Assembly: GCA_964017235.1 (NCBI GenBank)
Contig: OZ024927.1
Location: 48,365,293-48,429,292 of the forward strand
DNA length: 64,000 nt
Direction: 5' to 3'
Source of the DNA: Sabellastarte sp. h YS-2021
Lineage: Eukaryota > Annelida > Polychaeta > Sabellida > Sabellidae
The translations under genes were made by a program, and so were the position numbers. Below the pieces are notes generated by a model. It was not told the origin of the DNA. It was given only the letters and a program-made list of their open reading frames with translations, and made no database searches. This document shows positions 22,880-35,700 of this stretch, piece after piece; the first letter of the stretch is position 1; each line of letters starts with the position of its first letter.

Positions 22880-23281
22880 AAATATTAACTTAAGTGGTGT
22901 GCAGGTGTGCAATGAGCCATTGACATTTTGGGGTCTGAGATTGTAATTGATGAAATGATACCTTGCAATACAGTGTGTACTTCCATCACTGGGCAAGTTG
23001 GCATAAGAAACCTAAGATATACAGTGGGTAATGAAAATTTGACCTCAGCATATGAAATACTCCATAGACTTAGAGATTAAAATCTTCATTTCACTTCATT
23101 TTGTGCAGTTTATGAGACTTTATCAAATTTATAATATGTTTGACAATTCAAAACCACTTATGTAGCTAAGTTATACAAGAATTTCAGTGTATTCCCCAGT
23201 GGCAAAGTACATATGCTTTTGGTGAACTTCACACCTATTACTCTTGTATTAATATCAATTAGACACTTCCCCAACACAGAC
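22880..23281. other. ATP7 intron 2, left-hand unique part
   Basis: About 400 bp of AT-rich intron between the SINE/TIR composite and ATP7 exon 2. Nothing further was recognised. Confidence 0.5.
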
Positions 23282-23429
23282 CTTCTATGAAGACTACAGT
23301 GTCTCTAAAGACATTTCTCTTCAGCTGGGCACTGAAGGGCCCCAGTGTCTCTACTTCTTGGGCCATCACATCCACACTAATCTCTGCAGGAACATGACAA
23401 ATCACAGCTTCCTTGTTCTGCAGAGAGAC
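23282..23429 (-). CDS. ATP7: ATP7-like copper-transporting ATPase, coding exon 2
   Basis: This 148-bp exon follows a clear acceptor (attacag, 23430-23436) and reads VSLQNKEAVICHVPAEISVDV..., completing HMA domain 1 begun in exon 1 (...GVKSIK|VSLQNKEAV). It then runs into ...VVFIE plus one base, the first strand of HMA domain 2. The donor is gtctgt (23276-23281), in phase 1. Joining to exon 3 creates the Gly of GMTCESC, which confirms both junctions. The second half of domain 1 is divergent: it ends LGPFSAQL where family members usually have a DMGFEASL-like ending. The exon is surrounded by transposon-rich intron: a TIR element ends at 22864 on one side and a LINE fragment begins at 24145 on the other. 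Confidence 0.85.
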
Positions 23430-24140
23430 CTGTAATGAGATCAAAAGTAGACCATAAAATGTAATGAAATAGAATTTACAACAGCAATGCCTTCACATGA
23501 TAAAACAAAGGTTCTCCCATCTGCAGAAAGACCTGCAATCATTGATGACTACGAGCTATAAAATGCAATGAATTACATTTGATAAAATAGTGTCTGAGCA
23601 TGACAATCATAACAAAAAATGATGTAAAATGCAAGCTGTTCACCAGGAATAAATTTTAGCCATGATATTAACTAATAATCTTAGTCACTGAAAATCAGAT
23701 TCTGTAAAAAATTTTCTTACACCATAAATTTTCAGTTCTTCTGTATATGCTGGACTTAAAAATAATGAAAACTAGTTTACAGCATCAAAGTTTTTGGGGT
23801 GTAAGCAATCCTGTTAGACTGTAATACAAAATCATTCTAGTTTATCTACATATTATGGTTAAATCTTGACACTTAAAATGAGAGAATGAGATAATACTGG
23901 TATCATGTATACTCTGTCACAGATATGTGACAGAACCCAGCAATCAAAGTTCTATCAAATGGCATTTCATGCACGTGTCAATTATTTCAAAATTTGTCCA
24001 CAAACCAGTCAATGACTGCCATGATACACAAACTCTTGGCCTTGTAATTTGGCACACGTCTCAATTCGGTAGAAAACAGAATATAGAAAATCAACTGATA
24101 ATCCACAATTATTGGCAAAACTAGTACATTTCCCATAATC
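23430..24140. other. ATP7 intron 1 sequence, no feature recognised
   Basis: AT-rich intron between exon 2 and the LINE fragment. The short open frame at 23927-24124 has no supporting features. Confidence 0.45.
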
Positions 24141-24144
24141 TAAT

Positions 24145-25205
24145 CTAATCTACTGCTTTGCAGGCACAATATCTTCCCCACAAAGGGGAACTCAGTGCGC
24201 TAATTAAACAGAATCATTATCATAGGGAGAGTCGAGGGGCGTTCAAGCTCAGTAATCCAGAATTGTGGGTGTGACCGGGAGGGAAGAAAGACTAAGTTGG
24301 AAAACTAGAGTTGAAGAGGTGCCCGGTTTTGACTTTTGAGGTGCTTCCTAAAAGATGCAACAGAGGCACTGTTTCTTACTTGAAAGGGGGAAAGAGTTCC
24401 AAAGGACAGGGGCATAGTGACTGAAGGAATTAGAGAAATGTTTGATTGATTTGTGAACTCTACGGTCGAAAGTGGGGGTTTGAAGGAACTCGAGTTTTGG
24501 GGTGCTTTGCCTTGTATTTCTGGAAGAGGTGTAGAGGTGGATTAATTCTCTTAGGTAAACTGGTTGACCTTGGTTGAAAATTTTGTATGTAATGAGGCCA
24601 ATTTTAAATTGTACCCTGTACCTGACTGGGAGCCATTATGGAGTTTTTTTCAGTTGAGGGGTAATGTGAGAGAATTTAGAGGAACGGTTGCAACCCTGCA
24701 GAGTGAGTTTTGGACTAGCTGCAATCTCCTTAACTCAAAATCAGAGCGATAAGAACAGTGAATTGCAATAATCCAATCCGGTGCTCACCAAAGCATTCGC
24801 TAACAGAATTGATGTATTAAGGTCTAGAAGGGGACGAATTCTGTAGAGTCTCTCACATGAACTTTAGTGGACTTTATGACCTGTGACACATGGTTTGAGA
24901 ATTGAAATTAGAGTCCAACCCCACTCCGAGGTTCCTGACACTTTGTCCTGGTGAGACCTGATTTCCCATAATATGGATAGGAAAGTGAGGGAGGAGTTGT
25001 TTATGATTTTTTGGGGAGCCTATGAGAATAAATTCGGTTTTGTTTGGGTTAAGTTTTAATTTATTTGTAAACATGAAATTTTGAATGTTGTTCAGGCAGT
25101 TCTTTAGTTTTTGCATTGAAATTTGCCAGTGAGAGTGTTATGTATAACTGGGTGTCATCGGTGTAAAAATGGTAGCTGATGCTACTGTGGGATACATAAT
25201 GGAGC
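24145..25205 (-). pseudogene. L2/CR1-like LINE, 3' reverse transcriptase fragment
   Basis: Read on the minus strand from about 25205, the reverse transcriptase active-site region appears as FYTDDTQLYI (usual FYADDTQ), followed by LKNCLNNIQNFM, KLKLNPNKTEFILIGS and SVRNLGVGLDS. Further on are LANALVSTGLDYCNSL, WLPVRYRVQFKIGLITYK and APVLWNSFPL, the typical C-terminal tail of L2/CR1-type non-LTR elements. Frameshifts and stops interrupt it. It ends in a short attagattagatt tail (about 24148-24160). It is 5'-truncated, as is usual for LINEs, and dead. It sits in ATP7 intron 1 in the same orientation as the gene. Confidence 0.85.
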
Positions 25206-25279
25206 ATACCATATAAGACGATGGAAGGCATGGTGACGATGCAAATAAATTAAATATTTTCAGCAATTTTTAGTAGAAA

Positions 25280-26652
25280 CTAGAAATAGGACGCCCTGTT
25301 GATAGTAGCTGCGACATATGAATAGAAACAGGATAGCATAGAAGAACACACATTATCATGTGTAATGTCCACCCCATGAACCTTTTGCCAAAATTGTACA
25401 GTAGTCTTACAAGACCCTGTTTCATTTGTAAAATATATCAATGATGCTTAAATATTTATTAGTGTAGATGTAACTTATTTCAGCTTCATGCCTTTTTGCA
25501 TTGGTTGGGTCGAAAATTTTGACGAAGTCACTGTATCTTGCACGGTTAAGAAGATAGAAGCAAATTTCTATTTTTGGCAAAAATTCGAAAATTTAAAATG
25601 GCCGTCATTTTTGGGAAGAGGAAATTTTTTTGAAAATTGCCAAGAGTACATTTCTTAGATACCCTATGAGTCGAAAATTTCAACGAAATAACTCTATTTT
25701 GCACGGTTAAGGAGATAGAAGCAAATTTGTGTTTTTCCATTTTGGGCCAAAATTCGAAAATTCAAAATGGCCGCCACATGTGGGGAGGGGAAAATTTTTG
25801 AAAATTGCCAAGAGTACATTTCTTAGATACCCTGTGGGTCGAAAATTTCGACGAAATCGCTCTATCTCGCACGGTTAAGGAGACAGAAGCAATTTTGTGT
25901 TTTGCCATTTTGGGCAAAAATTCGAAAATTCAAAATGGCCGCCATATGTGGGAAGAGGAAAATTTTTGAAAATTGCAAAGAGTACATTGCTCAGATACCC
26001 TGTGGGTCGAAAATTTCGACGAAATCGCTCTATCTCGCACGGTTAAGGAGACAGAAGCAATTTTGTGTTTTGCCATTTTGGGCAAAAATTCGAAAATTCA
26101 AAATGGCCGCCATATGTGGGAAGAGGAAAATTTTTGAAAATTGCAAAGAGTACATTGCTCAGATACCCTGTGGGTCGAAAATTGCGACGAAATCGCTCTA
26201 TCTCACACGTTTAAGGAGACAGAAGCAAATTTGTGTTTTGCCATTTTTGGGGAAAATTCGAAAATTCAAAATGGCCACCAATTTTTGGGGAGGGGAATTT
26301 TTTTTTAAAATTGCTAAGAGTACATTTCTTAAATACCCTGTGGGTCGAAAATTTCGATGAAATCGCTCTATCTCGCACGGTTAAGGAGATAGAAGCAATT
26401 TTGTGTTTTGCCATTTTTGGCAAAAATTCGAAAATTCAAAATGGCCGCCATTTTTGGGGAGGGGAAAATTTTTTGAAATTGCCAAGAGTACATTGCTCGG
26501 ATACCCTGTGGGTCGAAAATTTCGACAAAATCGCTCTATTTCACACGGTTAAGGAGATAGAAGCAAATTCGTGTTTTGCCATTTTTGGCAAAAAATTCGA
26601 AAATTCAAAATGGCCGCCATTTTTGGGGAGGGGAAATTTTTTTTGGACATAA
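25280..26652 (+). mobile_element. Pearl/Helitron-like element with 168-bp array (family G copy 1)
   Basis: It begins ctagaaataggacgccctg. About 230 bp of left flank matches the start of the element at 32021 nearly base for base. About seven units of roughly 168 bp follow (tcaaaatggccgcc at about 25763, 25930, 26098, 26436 and 26607), with tacattgctcagataccctg and cgctctatctcgcacggtta. It stops at ggacataa, the motif that precedes CTAG in the 32021 copy, so the terminal hairpin seems to be lost. Confidence 0.75.
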
Positions 26653-26659
26653 TTATATC

Positions 26660-28405
26660 ATTCCCCCTTAAAAACACCCCAAAAGATTTATTTGTTTCTG
26701 TCCTTACCTTAATATTTTTTTCTGAGCTTTGTCAACACAGTTTTCAAGAAAGCGATCCAAATATTATCATCCAAGTCAATTTACCGGTATTTTTGAATCT
26801 CTACACTACTTCAGCTACTTAGTACTCATTATGAAAACATTGCACATCTTCAATACTAACTTTACACAATTGCACTTTTTTTTTTGTTTATGAATAAGAA
26901 TCTCATAAACATACCCATTACCAAATCGCAGCTGTTTCTTACAAAAACTGAATCTTCAATTAAGAATTTCAATACCAGTAAATATCAAATACATACATCT
27001 GTTGGTTCATAACTGGTTACAGCAATCTAGGTGACAGGTCCTACTCAGTCCCTTGTGTTAAGTTCAATACTTTAATCAATACCACATCTCACAAGTGTTG
27101 CTGTACACACACACATGAGCAAAAAGAACTATCATACACATTAAAAGAGTATCAGAGTAATTAATACAATCAGTCTCTCCTTACCATTGTATAGCTTTCC
27201 CTAGCCTTGTTAAACCTTCCCAATTAATGCAGAATGGATAATTTCTCATATAACATCCAACTGTGTCAACAGTATGCACATGTCATATGTTCTCATATTC
27301 TAATTGCGCCCAATATATTTTCATGCAAAATGAGTAATACCTGAAGTGTGACAATAGCTTGCAAGTTACATATACCTGATTAAAACATTAACCTTGAATT
27401 CAAGCAACTTTCTATTTCTGGCAGTCAAACAAGTTGGTGTACATGAACTTTAAATTTCAATAATATTCCTACAGCATTTTATTCAGCATAAAAATATTGG
27501 TATCATTGCACACAATAATACCTGCCCATATCTAAGGTATGTTAGTGCCAAAAATGGTAATAGAACACTCACTAATAAGGGAGATGTTCGAGAAAGTCCA
27601 TGATCCAGATGGGGCAGTGGTGAGTAATCTCAACCCAAAAACAAACATGTGCCTTTTTCCAGCGAATCTTAATTACAGTGCACATACCACATAGATATTC
27701 TGCAAAAGCAGCTCAACAGTATTTTTAATTTATTTCCACACTTAAGGTTAGCATTCTCTCCAAGTTCACTAGTAATTTTGGAATTATTGTCCAAATTTGA
27801 TCAATACACTGGAACTTTTGGGATTCAAACAAGAGACCAGTAGATCACAACACCACCCCTCAATATATCAAATTTCACAAAGTTTTGTCACAAATTCCTT
27901 CCATAAACCTGCAATTGGATTCAAATAAGATAGACTGGGATGAAATTTATTGTTTACTGGCATGTCCCTTAACTAGCTAAGATTCCCATTAAAAATAATA
28001 GAATTTCAAAGATAAAAGTTTCTACATCTATTGTCAATAGCACAGACAAGATAAATTAGTGATTGCTTCACACAGACACATTGAGGTGATCATGTAGACT
28101 TATAACTGAAAAGCAGATACACTAATACTGTATAAAAAAACCTACATGAACCCACATCTTGGACACAACACCTAACAGTGTAGTCAGTACTTAAAATGAG
28201 GAATAACTTAAATAAAAGCACAGTATGATGCGATGAATTTGTATTTATTTACTGCCAATAACAACATTGAGCCTCCGATGTGGCTAATATAGAACAAAAT
28301 AAAATCTGTTTGCTCCTTTATTTGGCCATAAATTCATACGACCACTATTCAACAGAAACTTGATGTCTTGGAACTTAATTGATTAACATTTACTAATATA
28401 AATAA
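26660..28405. other. ATP7 intron 1 sequence, no feature recognised
   Basis: Unique-looking AT-rich intron without open frames of interest, repeats with clear ends, or splice-bounded ATPase-like exons. Confidence 0.45.
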
Positions 28406-28423
28406 AATATGAACCTCACTATA

Positions 28424-28658
28424 TTTATTTATTTATTTGGGGTTTTACGTCGCTTTCAACACTGTACAGGTCATATCACGACGGGTAGTTGGAAGGGCAG
28501 AGGAAACCAGTACATACAGTTCGTTAGGGTTCTGTACTGTAAACTGCCGACCAACAGCAAGCAACTACCAGCCTTCCCACTTGAGGCCGTGCCGGGAATC
28601 AAACCCCGGCCTCAGAGGTGTGAGGCAAGAGTGTTACCACTCTGCCACCTTGGCCCCC
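28424..28658 (-). mobile_element. tRNA-headed SINE, copy 2
   Basis: On the minus strand it has the A box tggcagagtgg, the B box ggtttgattcc, the body cggcctcaagtgggaagg, the 3' part gttgaaagcgacgtaaaacc, and a (aaat)n tail. A perfect 14-bp target-site duplication tgaacctcactata flanks it (28410-28423 and 28659-28672). The long clean duplication and well-kept promoter boxes suggest a fairly recent insertion. Confidence 0.95.
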
Positions 28659-28674
28659 TGAACCTCACTATAAG

Positions 28675-31340
28675 GCACACTAGTATGCATATATATTACA
28701 ATGTCTACTGGGCAATAAAATTTAGATAGAATCTTGTGTGAGATGTAGGTACACAAAAAAAAAAGTGATAAAATTTTCCAAAATAAGACACAAAACTGTA
28801 GCTATATTGTATAGATACTAAATCCTGTACTCCATAAATTTTCTCTCTTCATTTCAGAAATCCCTCAGGCACACCATGCTAAAATAACATTTGGCTTACT
28901 TTCATCAAAAATGTTACCATACCAACTTTTGTGATAATTTTTCAATGATAATTTGCTTACAAACTCAAGTTAGTTTAACTGAAAGTTCATCATTTCACTA
29001 TCTATATTGTAAAGTCCAACATTCTTAAAAATGTTAACTGAATTATAACCACAAGAGAGTTTTAACCTTTAAATTCACATGTACACCCAGTACTAACAGA
29101 ACAAAAAGCTCCAAAAAATATCTTTGGATTCATTGCAGTGTTAAATTGCTCCCAGAAAATATATCTGATAAAAACCACATACATTGTAAATTACAATACA
29201 TACAGTCTTTATGGCGAATTTTATACTTCAAAAATTCAATGCCAGAAAAGATAAGACAAACTTTAAAACAGACAACTGATCCATATGGTCACCAAATACA
29301 GCTATAAATATTTCATATTGCCATACTGCATACCTGAGCATCAGGATACCTATAGTGGGTGATAAAAGCTTCCCTAAATAGTTAAACAGCTGACACATCC
29401 AATTATTTAATGCTTTGACATGACAAGAAATTATGCAAGTAACTACCAATAAAAAATATTCAAATTCATAATAAAATAGGACATGACAAGAAATTACACA
29501 AGTAACCACAATAACTTTTTTTCTTTTTTGTATTGAAATATTTTAATTAATGAAAAGAATTACTCCGGTCAGTAACCTTCAGAATCCATGCAGGTCTCTA
29601 GTGAAAATTTTGATTTTTTTTTCCTTTTATTATTTTATTGTAATCGCATTTTATTATCTTTCTCTTTTATCCTGTTAAATTCTCTCAATAATAAATTCAT
29701 AACTTCTTAACTCTGTTTTAGACTGGCGGATATATGATAGACACAGAAAACATATACGTACATGTAAGACTGTTTCAAAGATTTATCCATTTATTAAATG
29801 CATGACATAGTTTAAAAAGGCACATTCCTATCCACAAAAACACTTCAACATAAATCATAAATTGTATGTCATTTCTAAGAATTCATGCCTCGGTAGAGAC
29901 TTATTATTGCTGACATATCCTATAAAGGTGTAAATAAATATTATGACACAGCTAAGTCTTTGCAAATCACCCATTTTTTTAGTTTGTTCAGAAAAACCAC
30001 ATATGTTCAGGAAAAATATTACATCTATTCATATACAGTGCAGACATATAGAAATCTATAGAAGTCAGATTATGGGTTTGCAAAATAAACTGCATCTATA
30101 CTAAGAAAAAAGGTTGCAAGGTGTCGCACAATACTGACAATTATTAACCAATCATATGTAAGTATTGTATGACACACCCCATTGTTGTCAAGGTTGCTAA
30201 CGTTTTTTTTAAAATGATCCATATTAGTGTATATTGTTATATATAAGTATATAACATATACATAATACAATAGACTTAATTTTTATATACAAATGATTTG
30301 TGATAAGACACTGCATAACCACTGATGCATTCATTCATTTTTAACAGTTGAATTTGCAATAGGAAAAAATGGTTACATGCACACATTATTGATACAGGGA
30401 GCAACTTTTTGTTAAATTTGGACCGACCATACTCTCTTTAATTTCAACATTTACATCACCACCTATGAGCAATTGTTTTCACACACTTGAGTTGTGTATA
30501 AAGCAAGGAGCAGTGGTACAAAGGAGTTACAGAGGTGTGGGTTACCTGTCAATACTTTTTTTATCTTTTAAATTTGTTTGCATTACAGAGGTTTCTAATG
30601 ATGAAGGTTTACTTAAGACACCTTTTACCAATAATAAAGCAGGTCTGAGGGTAATACATAAACATTTTATTTTCCGTTGAAGACTTTCATACATGGAAAA
30701 ATGTGAACAATGTGACTGTTCTCTGGTAAAAGTTGTATAGCCAATAACTGAACACAGCCCTATTAAGTTAATCTTCTTGATATTAAGATACTGATAATTA
30801 AGTGTTACACCACTATTACATCACGTGATCAAAAACTAGAGAAAAATGATCAAATTAAAATAATCTTTTAGTTTGAAACACAGAACAAGAAGAGCCAAAA
30901 CAATTGCTTGATAAATCATACTTGACATTCAGATAATAATATGCACAGATGCACTTCTATAAATAAAAGATAGTCTTTATCTTGATTAAAAACCACAACA
31001 AATTTGCAAAGATATACAATTGATTAAATAAATTAACTTCCCCCACTGCAGTACTTGTTCTTACACAAAGTCAAGAGTCTTATAAACTGTGTAAAGCTGA
31101 CAAATCTCAATTCACACAAAACAATCAATTTCATGCCATGATCAAGTGACTTATAAGTTTACAGTAGAGAAAAAAATGAGATCCTTTATAATATAACAAG
31201 AATCTACTTTAAGTGCTACACTTCTTGACTTTATATCTCTCCGCTGGCCATTTTTAACCCATACAGGTCAAGAGGATGCTGTGTTCTCACGGTCTGACAT
31301 TAAGTAAAATATCAAGTTAATGCAGACCAGTATTATGAAA
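28675..31340. other. ATP7 intron 1 sequence, no feature recognised
   Basis: AT-rich intron. Open frames such as 29228-29509 and 30070-30270 are low-complexity and unsupported. No element ends were recognised. Confidence 0.45.
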
Positions 31341-31573
31341 AAATATATGTATGTGTCACAGTGGAAACTCCAATCCAGTGCCATTTCTAATTCCCCAGTA
31401 CAACAGTACAACACATTTCTGGCACCAATTTTTGGTACCTCAAAGTTTTTGGAAACCCAAGAAGCTACAGCTTGATCATATTTCTCTTGTGATATAGAGA
31501 AAGCACTTCTACTCTTTTCCACCAGTCCATCAATATGCTTTTCCAGCTGTCTCACAAACTCAGACTCATCCAT
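31268..31573 (-). pseudogene. Truncated gene start captured in the TIR element
   Basis: A 101-codon frame starting MDESEFVRQLEKHIDGLVEK runs for 59 residues inside the element. It then continues through the terminal repeat (GELEMALDWSFH...) and out into the flank, where a hydrophobic random tail follows. Only the first part looks like real protein: an amphipathic start and ...SAFSISQEKYDQAVASWVS. This resembles the N-terminal region of integrase-bearing or KRBA2-like proteins common in bivalve genomes, but that is a weak recollection and not an assignment. A TATA box 90 bp upstream supports a genuine captured 5' end. The stop-side half is fortuitous. Confidence 0.45.
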
Positions 31574-31662
31574 ACTTCTTAGTGTACATGAAACTTTAGA
31601 GATAATAACTATTCACTGTTGTGACCAAGAGTTAAACTGACCATTGCCCAGATGGGCTGGTC

Positions 31663-31669
31663 TTATATA
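31663..31669 (-). promoter_or_regulatory. TATA box upstream of the captured gene start
   Basis: TATATAA on the minus strand lies about 90 bp upstream of the ATG at 31573, at a spacing that fits a TATA-driven start plus a short leader. It is inside the TIR element. Confidence 0.4.
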
Positions 31670-32229
31670 GTCACAGCAGCACAGTGAATTACAGAAATGT
31701 ATTCCTTTGATGGCCCCCTTTTATGTGTTCTAAAGAAAGATAGATCAAATGATGGCATGGATTACCTGCACAACTATAATCTAGAAGATTAAAGGAAATT
31801 GCTGCTCTGGTGAGAGCTGCTCATCTGAGCAGATACCACAATTAAAGGGACAAAATAGGGTAATTGCAATTCAGATAAAAAATTAGTGTTGTCATAAAAA
31901 TGTTGATTTGATGATTTTAGAGATTACACCTTTCAAAGATTTAGTGCAATTTCTAATTCCCCTAGTGGTAGTTCCAATTGGAACTAATTCCCCTAGTGCT
32001 GCTTCCAATTAGAAGTACAACTAGAAATAGGACGCCCTGTTGCTTGTAGCTGCAACATATGAATAGAAACAGGATAGCATAGAAGAACACACATTATCAT
32101 GTGTAATGTCCACCCTATCAACCTTTTACAAAAATTGTACAGTAATCTTACAAGGCCCTGTTTCATCTGTAAAATATATCAATGATGCTTAAATATTTAT
32201 TAGTATACATGTAAATTATTTCAGCTTCA

Positions 32230-32590
32230 TGCCTTTTTGCATTGGTTGGGTAGAAAATTTTGACGAAATCGTTCTATCTTGCATGGTTAAGGCGATAGAA
32301 GCGAATTTCCGTTTTTCAATTTTTGGCAAAAATTCAAAATGGCTGCCATATGTGGGAAGAGGAATATTTTTTGAAAACTGCCAAGGGTACACTGGTCAGA
32401 TACCCTGTGGGTTCATTGAAATCGCTCTATCTCGCACGGTTAAGGAGACAGAAGCAAACTTGCATTTTTTTCATTTTAGGCAAAAACTGAAAAATTCAAA
32501 ATGGCCGCCATTTTTGGGGAGAGTAAAATATTTTGAAAATTGCCAATAGTACATTGATTAGATACCCTGTGGGTTGAAAATTTCTACGAA
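32230..32590 (+). repeat. 168-bp-type units, two
   Basis: Two diverged units of the kind that fills 25510-26640 (cgctctatctcgcacggtta, tggccgccatttttgggg). The array then changes sharply to the 151-bp type near 32590. Confidence 0.75.
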
Positions 32591-35285
32591 ACAAGATGAC
32601 TGCCAAAAGTGGCGAAAATTGAAATGTTTCAAATTCACATAGAATACTCCTCTACTACCATATGGGTTAAAAATTCTGTCCAAATCGCTCTATCTCTTAC
32701 GGTTTCCGAGATATTAACATTTTGGGGTTTTCCGCAAAAATCCAAGATGGCCGCCAAAAGTGGCGAAAAAATTGAAATTTTTCAATTTTGTATAGGATAC
32801 TTTGCTATCACCCTATGGGTCAAAAATTCTGTTAAAATCACTCTATCTCTTGCGGTTTCCGAGATATTAACATTTTCAGTTTTCCGCAAAAATCCAAGAT
32901 GGCCACCAAAAGTGGCGAAATTGAAATTTTTCAATTTCACATAGAATACTCTCTCCATACCCTGTGGGTCAAAAATTCTGTCGAAATCGCTCTATCTCTT
33001 ACGGTTTCCGCGATATTAACATTTTTTTTGTTTTTCCGCAAAAATTCAAGATGGCCGCCAAAAGTGGCGAAAATTGAAATTTTTCAATTTTGTATAGAAT
33101 ACTTTCCTACCACCCTACGGGTCAAAAATTCTGTCCAAATCGCTCTATCTCTTACGGTTTCTGAGATATTCAAATTTTTTGTTTTTCGCAAAAATTCAAG
33201 ATGGCCGCCAAAAGTGGCGAAAATTGAAAATTTTCAATTTTGTACAGAATACTCTTCTACTCCCCTTTGAGTCAAAAATTGTGTCGAAATTGCTCTATCT
33301 CTTACGGTTTCTGAGATATTCAAATTTTTGTTTTTCGCAAAAATTCAAGATGGCCGCCAAAAGTGGCGAAAATTGAATTTTTTCAATTTCACATAGAATA
33401 CTCTGCTACAACCCTACGGGTCAAAAATTCTGTCGAAATCGCTCTATCTCTTACGCTTTCCAAGATATTAACATTTTTTGTTTTTCCGCAAAAATTCAAG
33501 ATGGCCGCCAAAAGTGGCGAAAATTGAAATTTTTCAATTGCACATAGAATACTCTACCACTACCATGCGAGTCAAAATTTCTGTCAAAATGGCTCTATCT
33601 CTTACGGTTTCCGAGATATTAACATTTTTTGGGTTTTCCGCAAAAATTCAAGATGGCCGCCAAAAGTGGCGAAAATTGAAATTTTTCAATTTTGTACAGA
33701 ATACTCTTCTACTACCCTGTGAGTCAAAAATTGTGTCGAAATCGCTCTATCTCTTACGGTTTCTGAGATATTAAGATTTTTTCGTTTTTCACAAAAATTC
33801 AAGATGGCCGCCAAAAGTGGCGAAAATTGAAATTTTTCAATTTTGTATAGAATACTTTGCTACTGCCCTATGGGTCAAAAATTCTGTCGAAATCGCTCTA
33901 TCTCTTACGGTTTCTGAGATATTAATATTTTTTGTTTTTCGCAAAAATTCAAGATGGCCGCCAAAAGTGGCGAAAACTGAATTTTTTCAATTTCACATAG
34001 AATACTCTGCTACAACCCTACGGGTAAAAAATTCTGTCCAAATCACTCTATCTCTTACGGTTTCTGAGATATTCAGATTTTTTCGTTTTTCACAAAAATT
34101 CAAGATGGCCGCCAAAAGTGGCGAAAATTGAAATTTTTCAATTTTGTTTGGAATGCTTTCCTACTACCCTATGGGTCAAAAATTCTGTCGAAATCGCTCT
34201 ATCTCTTACGGTTTCCAAGATATTAACATTTTTTTGTTTTTCCGCTAAAATTCAAGATGGCCGCCAAAATTGGCGAAAATTGAAATTTTTCAATTTTGTA
34301 TAGAATACTTTGCTACTGCCCTATGGGTCAAAAATTCTGTCGAAATCGCTCTATCTCTTACGGTTTCTGAGATATTAATATTTTTTGTTTTTCGCAAAAA
34401 TTCAAGATGGCCGCCAAAAGTGGTGAAAATTGAATTTTTTCAATTTCACATAGAATACTCTGCTACAACCCTACGGGTCAAAAATTCTGTCCAAATCGCT
34501 CTATCTCTTACGGTTTCTGAGATATTCAGATTTTTTTGGTTTTTCCGCAAAAATTCAAGATGGCCGCCAAAAGTGACGAAAATTGAAATTTTTCAATTTT
34601 GTATAGAATACTTTCCTACCACCCTATGGGTGAAAAATTCTGTCGAAATCGCTCTATCTCTTACGGTTTCCAAGATATTAACATTTTTTGTTTTTCCGCA
34701 AAAATTCAAGATGGCTGCCAAAAGTGGCGAAAATTGAAATTTTTCAATTTTGTATAGAATACTTTCCTACTACCCTACGGGTCAAAAATTCTGTCCAAAT
34801 CGCTCTATCTCTTACGGTTTCTGAGATATTCAGATTTTTTCGTTTTTCGCAAAAATTCAAGATGGCCGCCAAAAGTGGCGAAAATTGAAATTTTAAATTT
34901 TGTACAGAATACTTTTCTACTACCCTGGGAGTCAAAAATTCTGTCCAAATCGCTCTATCTCTTACGGTTTGTGAGATATTAAGATTTTTTCGTTTTTCGC
35001 AAAAATTCAAGATGGACGCCAAAAGTGGCGAAAATTGAAATTTTTCAATTTTGTATAGAATACTTTCCTACTACCCTACGGGTCAAAAATTGTGTCGAAA
35101 TCGTTCTATCTCTTACGGTTTCCGAGATATTAACATTTTTTGTTTTTCCGCAAAAATTCAAGATGGCCGCCAAAAGTGGCGAAAATTGAAATTTTTCAAT
35201 TTTGTATAGAATACTTTTCTACTACCCTGTGGGTCAAAAATTCTGTCGAAATTGCTCTATCTCTTACGGTTTCTGAGATATTAGC
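32590..35285 (+). repeat. 151-bp tandem array, about 18 units
   Basis: aagatggccgcc recurs at 33048, 33198, 33347, 33498, 33650, 33801, 33951, 34102, 34253, 34403, 34557, 34859 and 35160, with near-matches between, giving a 149-154 bp period. Units share tttttcaattttgtatagaata, ctgtcgaaatcgctctatc and cttacggtttctgagatatt. Alternate units favour tttcacatagaatactc or ttttgtatagaatactt, so two unit types are interleaved. Open frames are by-products of the repeat. Confidence 0.93.
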
Positions 35286-35289
35286 AAAT

Positions 35290-35700
35290 TACTCAAAAGT
35301 AGTACTGAAAATACACAATGAAGTACCTAAATGGCTATTACTCATGTACTGACAAAGCTATCAGTCCCAAATGCAATACCAAGCGAGCTATGGACATAAC
35401 AATCTTGTATTCAAAATTGTAGTAAAATATCTTTAATTATTTTGGCTTAAATGCACGGAAACCAATGGGTACTGAAAATAGCTGTACTTAAGTATTACTC
35501 GGTAAGCAAAAGAGGTACAACAGCCAAAAGCAATCCCAAGCAAGCTACTGACCCAATAAGCCTGCACACCAAATTTGGTGACAATAGCTCTAATACTTTT
35601 CCTTTAAATGAGCGGAAACCATGCGTGATGCCGGACATCGGACGCCGGACGGCAGAAAAAGCAAAAATAATATATCCACCCCCCAGGGGGGTGGACATAA
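35290..35700 (+). repeat. Right subterminal region of the Helitron-like element
   Basis: Non-array sequence containing tggctattactcatgtactg, gcggaaaccatgcgtgatg and gacatcggacgccggacgg, then the terminal hairpin. Codon-like frames here are not supported as genes. Confidence 0.55.

Noticed and set aside
28409-28729. Coding frame GFYVAFNTVQVISRRVVGRAEE
   Set aside because: Translation of the SINE; the same text appears at 62710-62973.
32609-35022. Overlapping 60-155 codon frames (MAKIEIFQFCIEYF...)
   Set aside because: By-product of the 151-bp array, whose unit length is close to a multiple of three and lacks stops in one frame. No domain and no codon bias.
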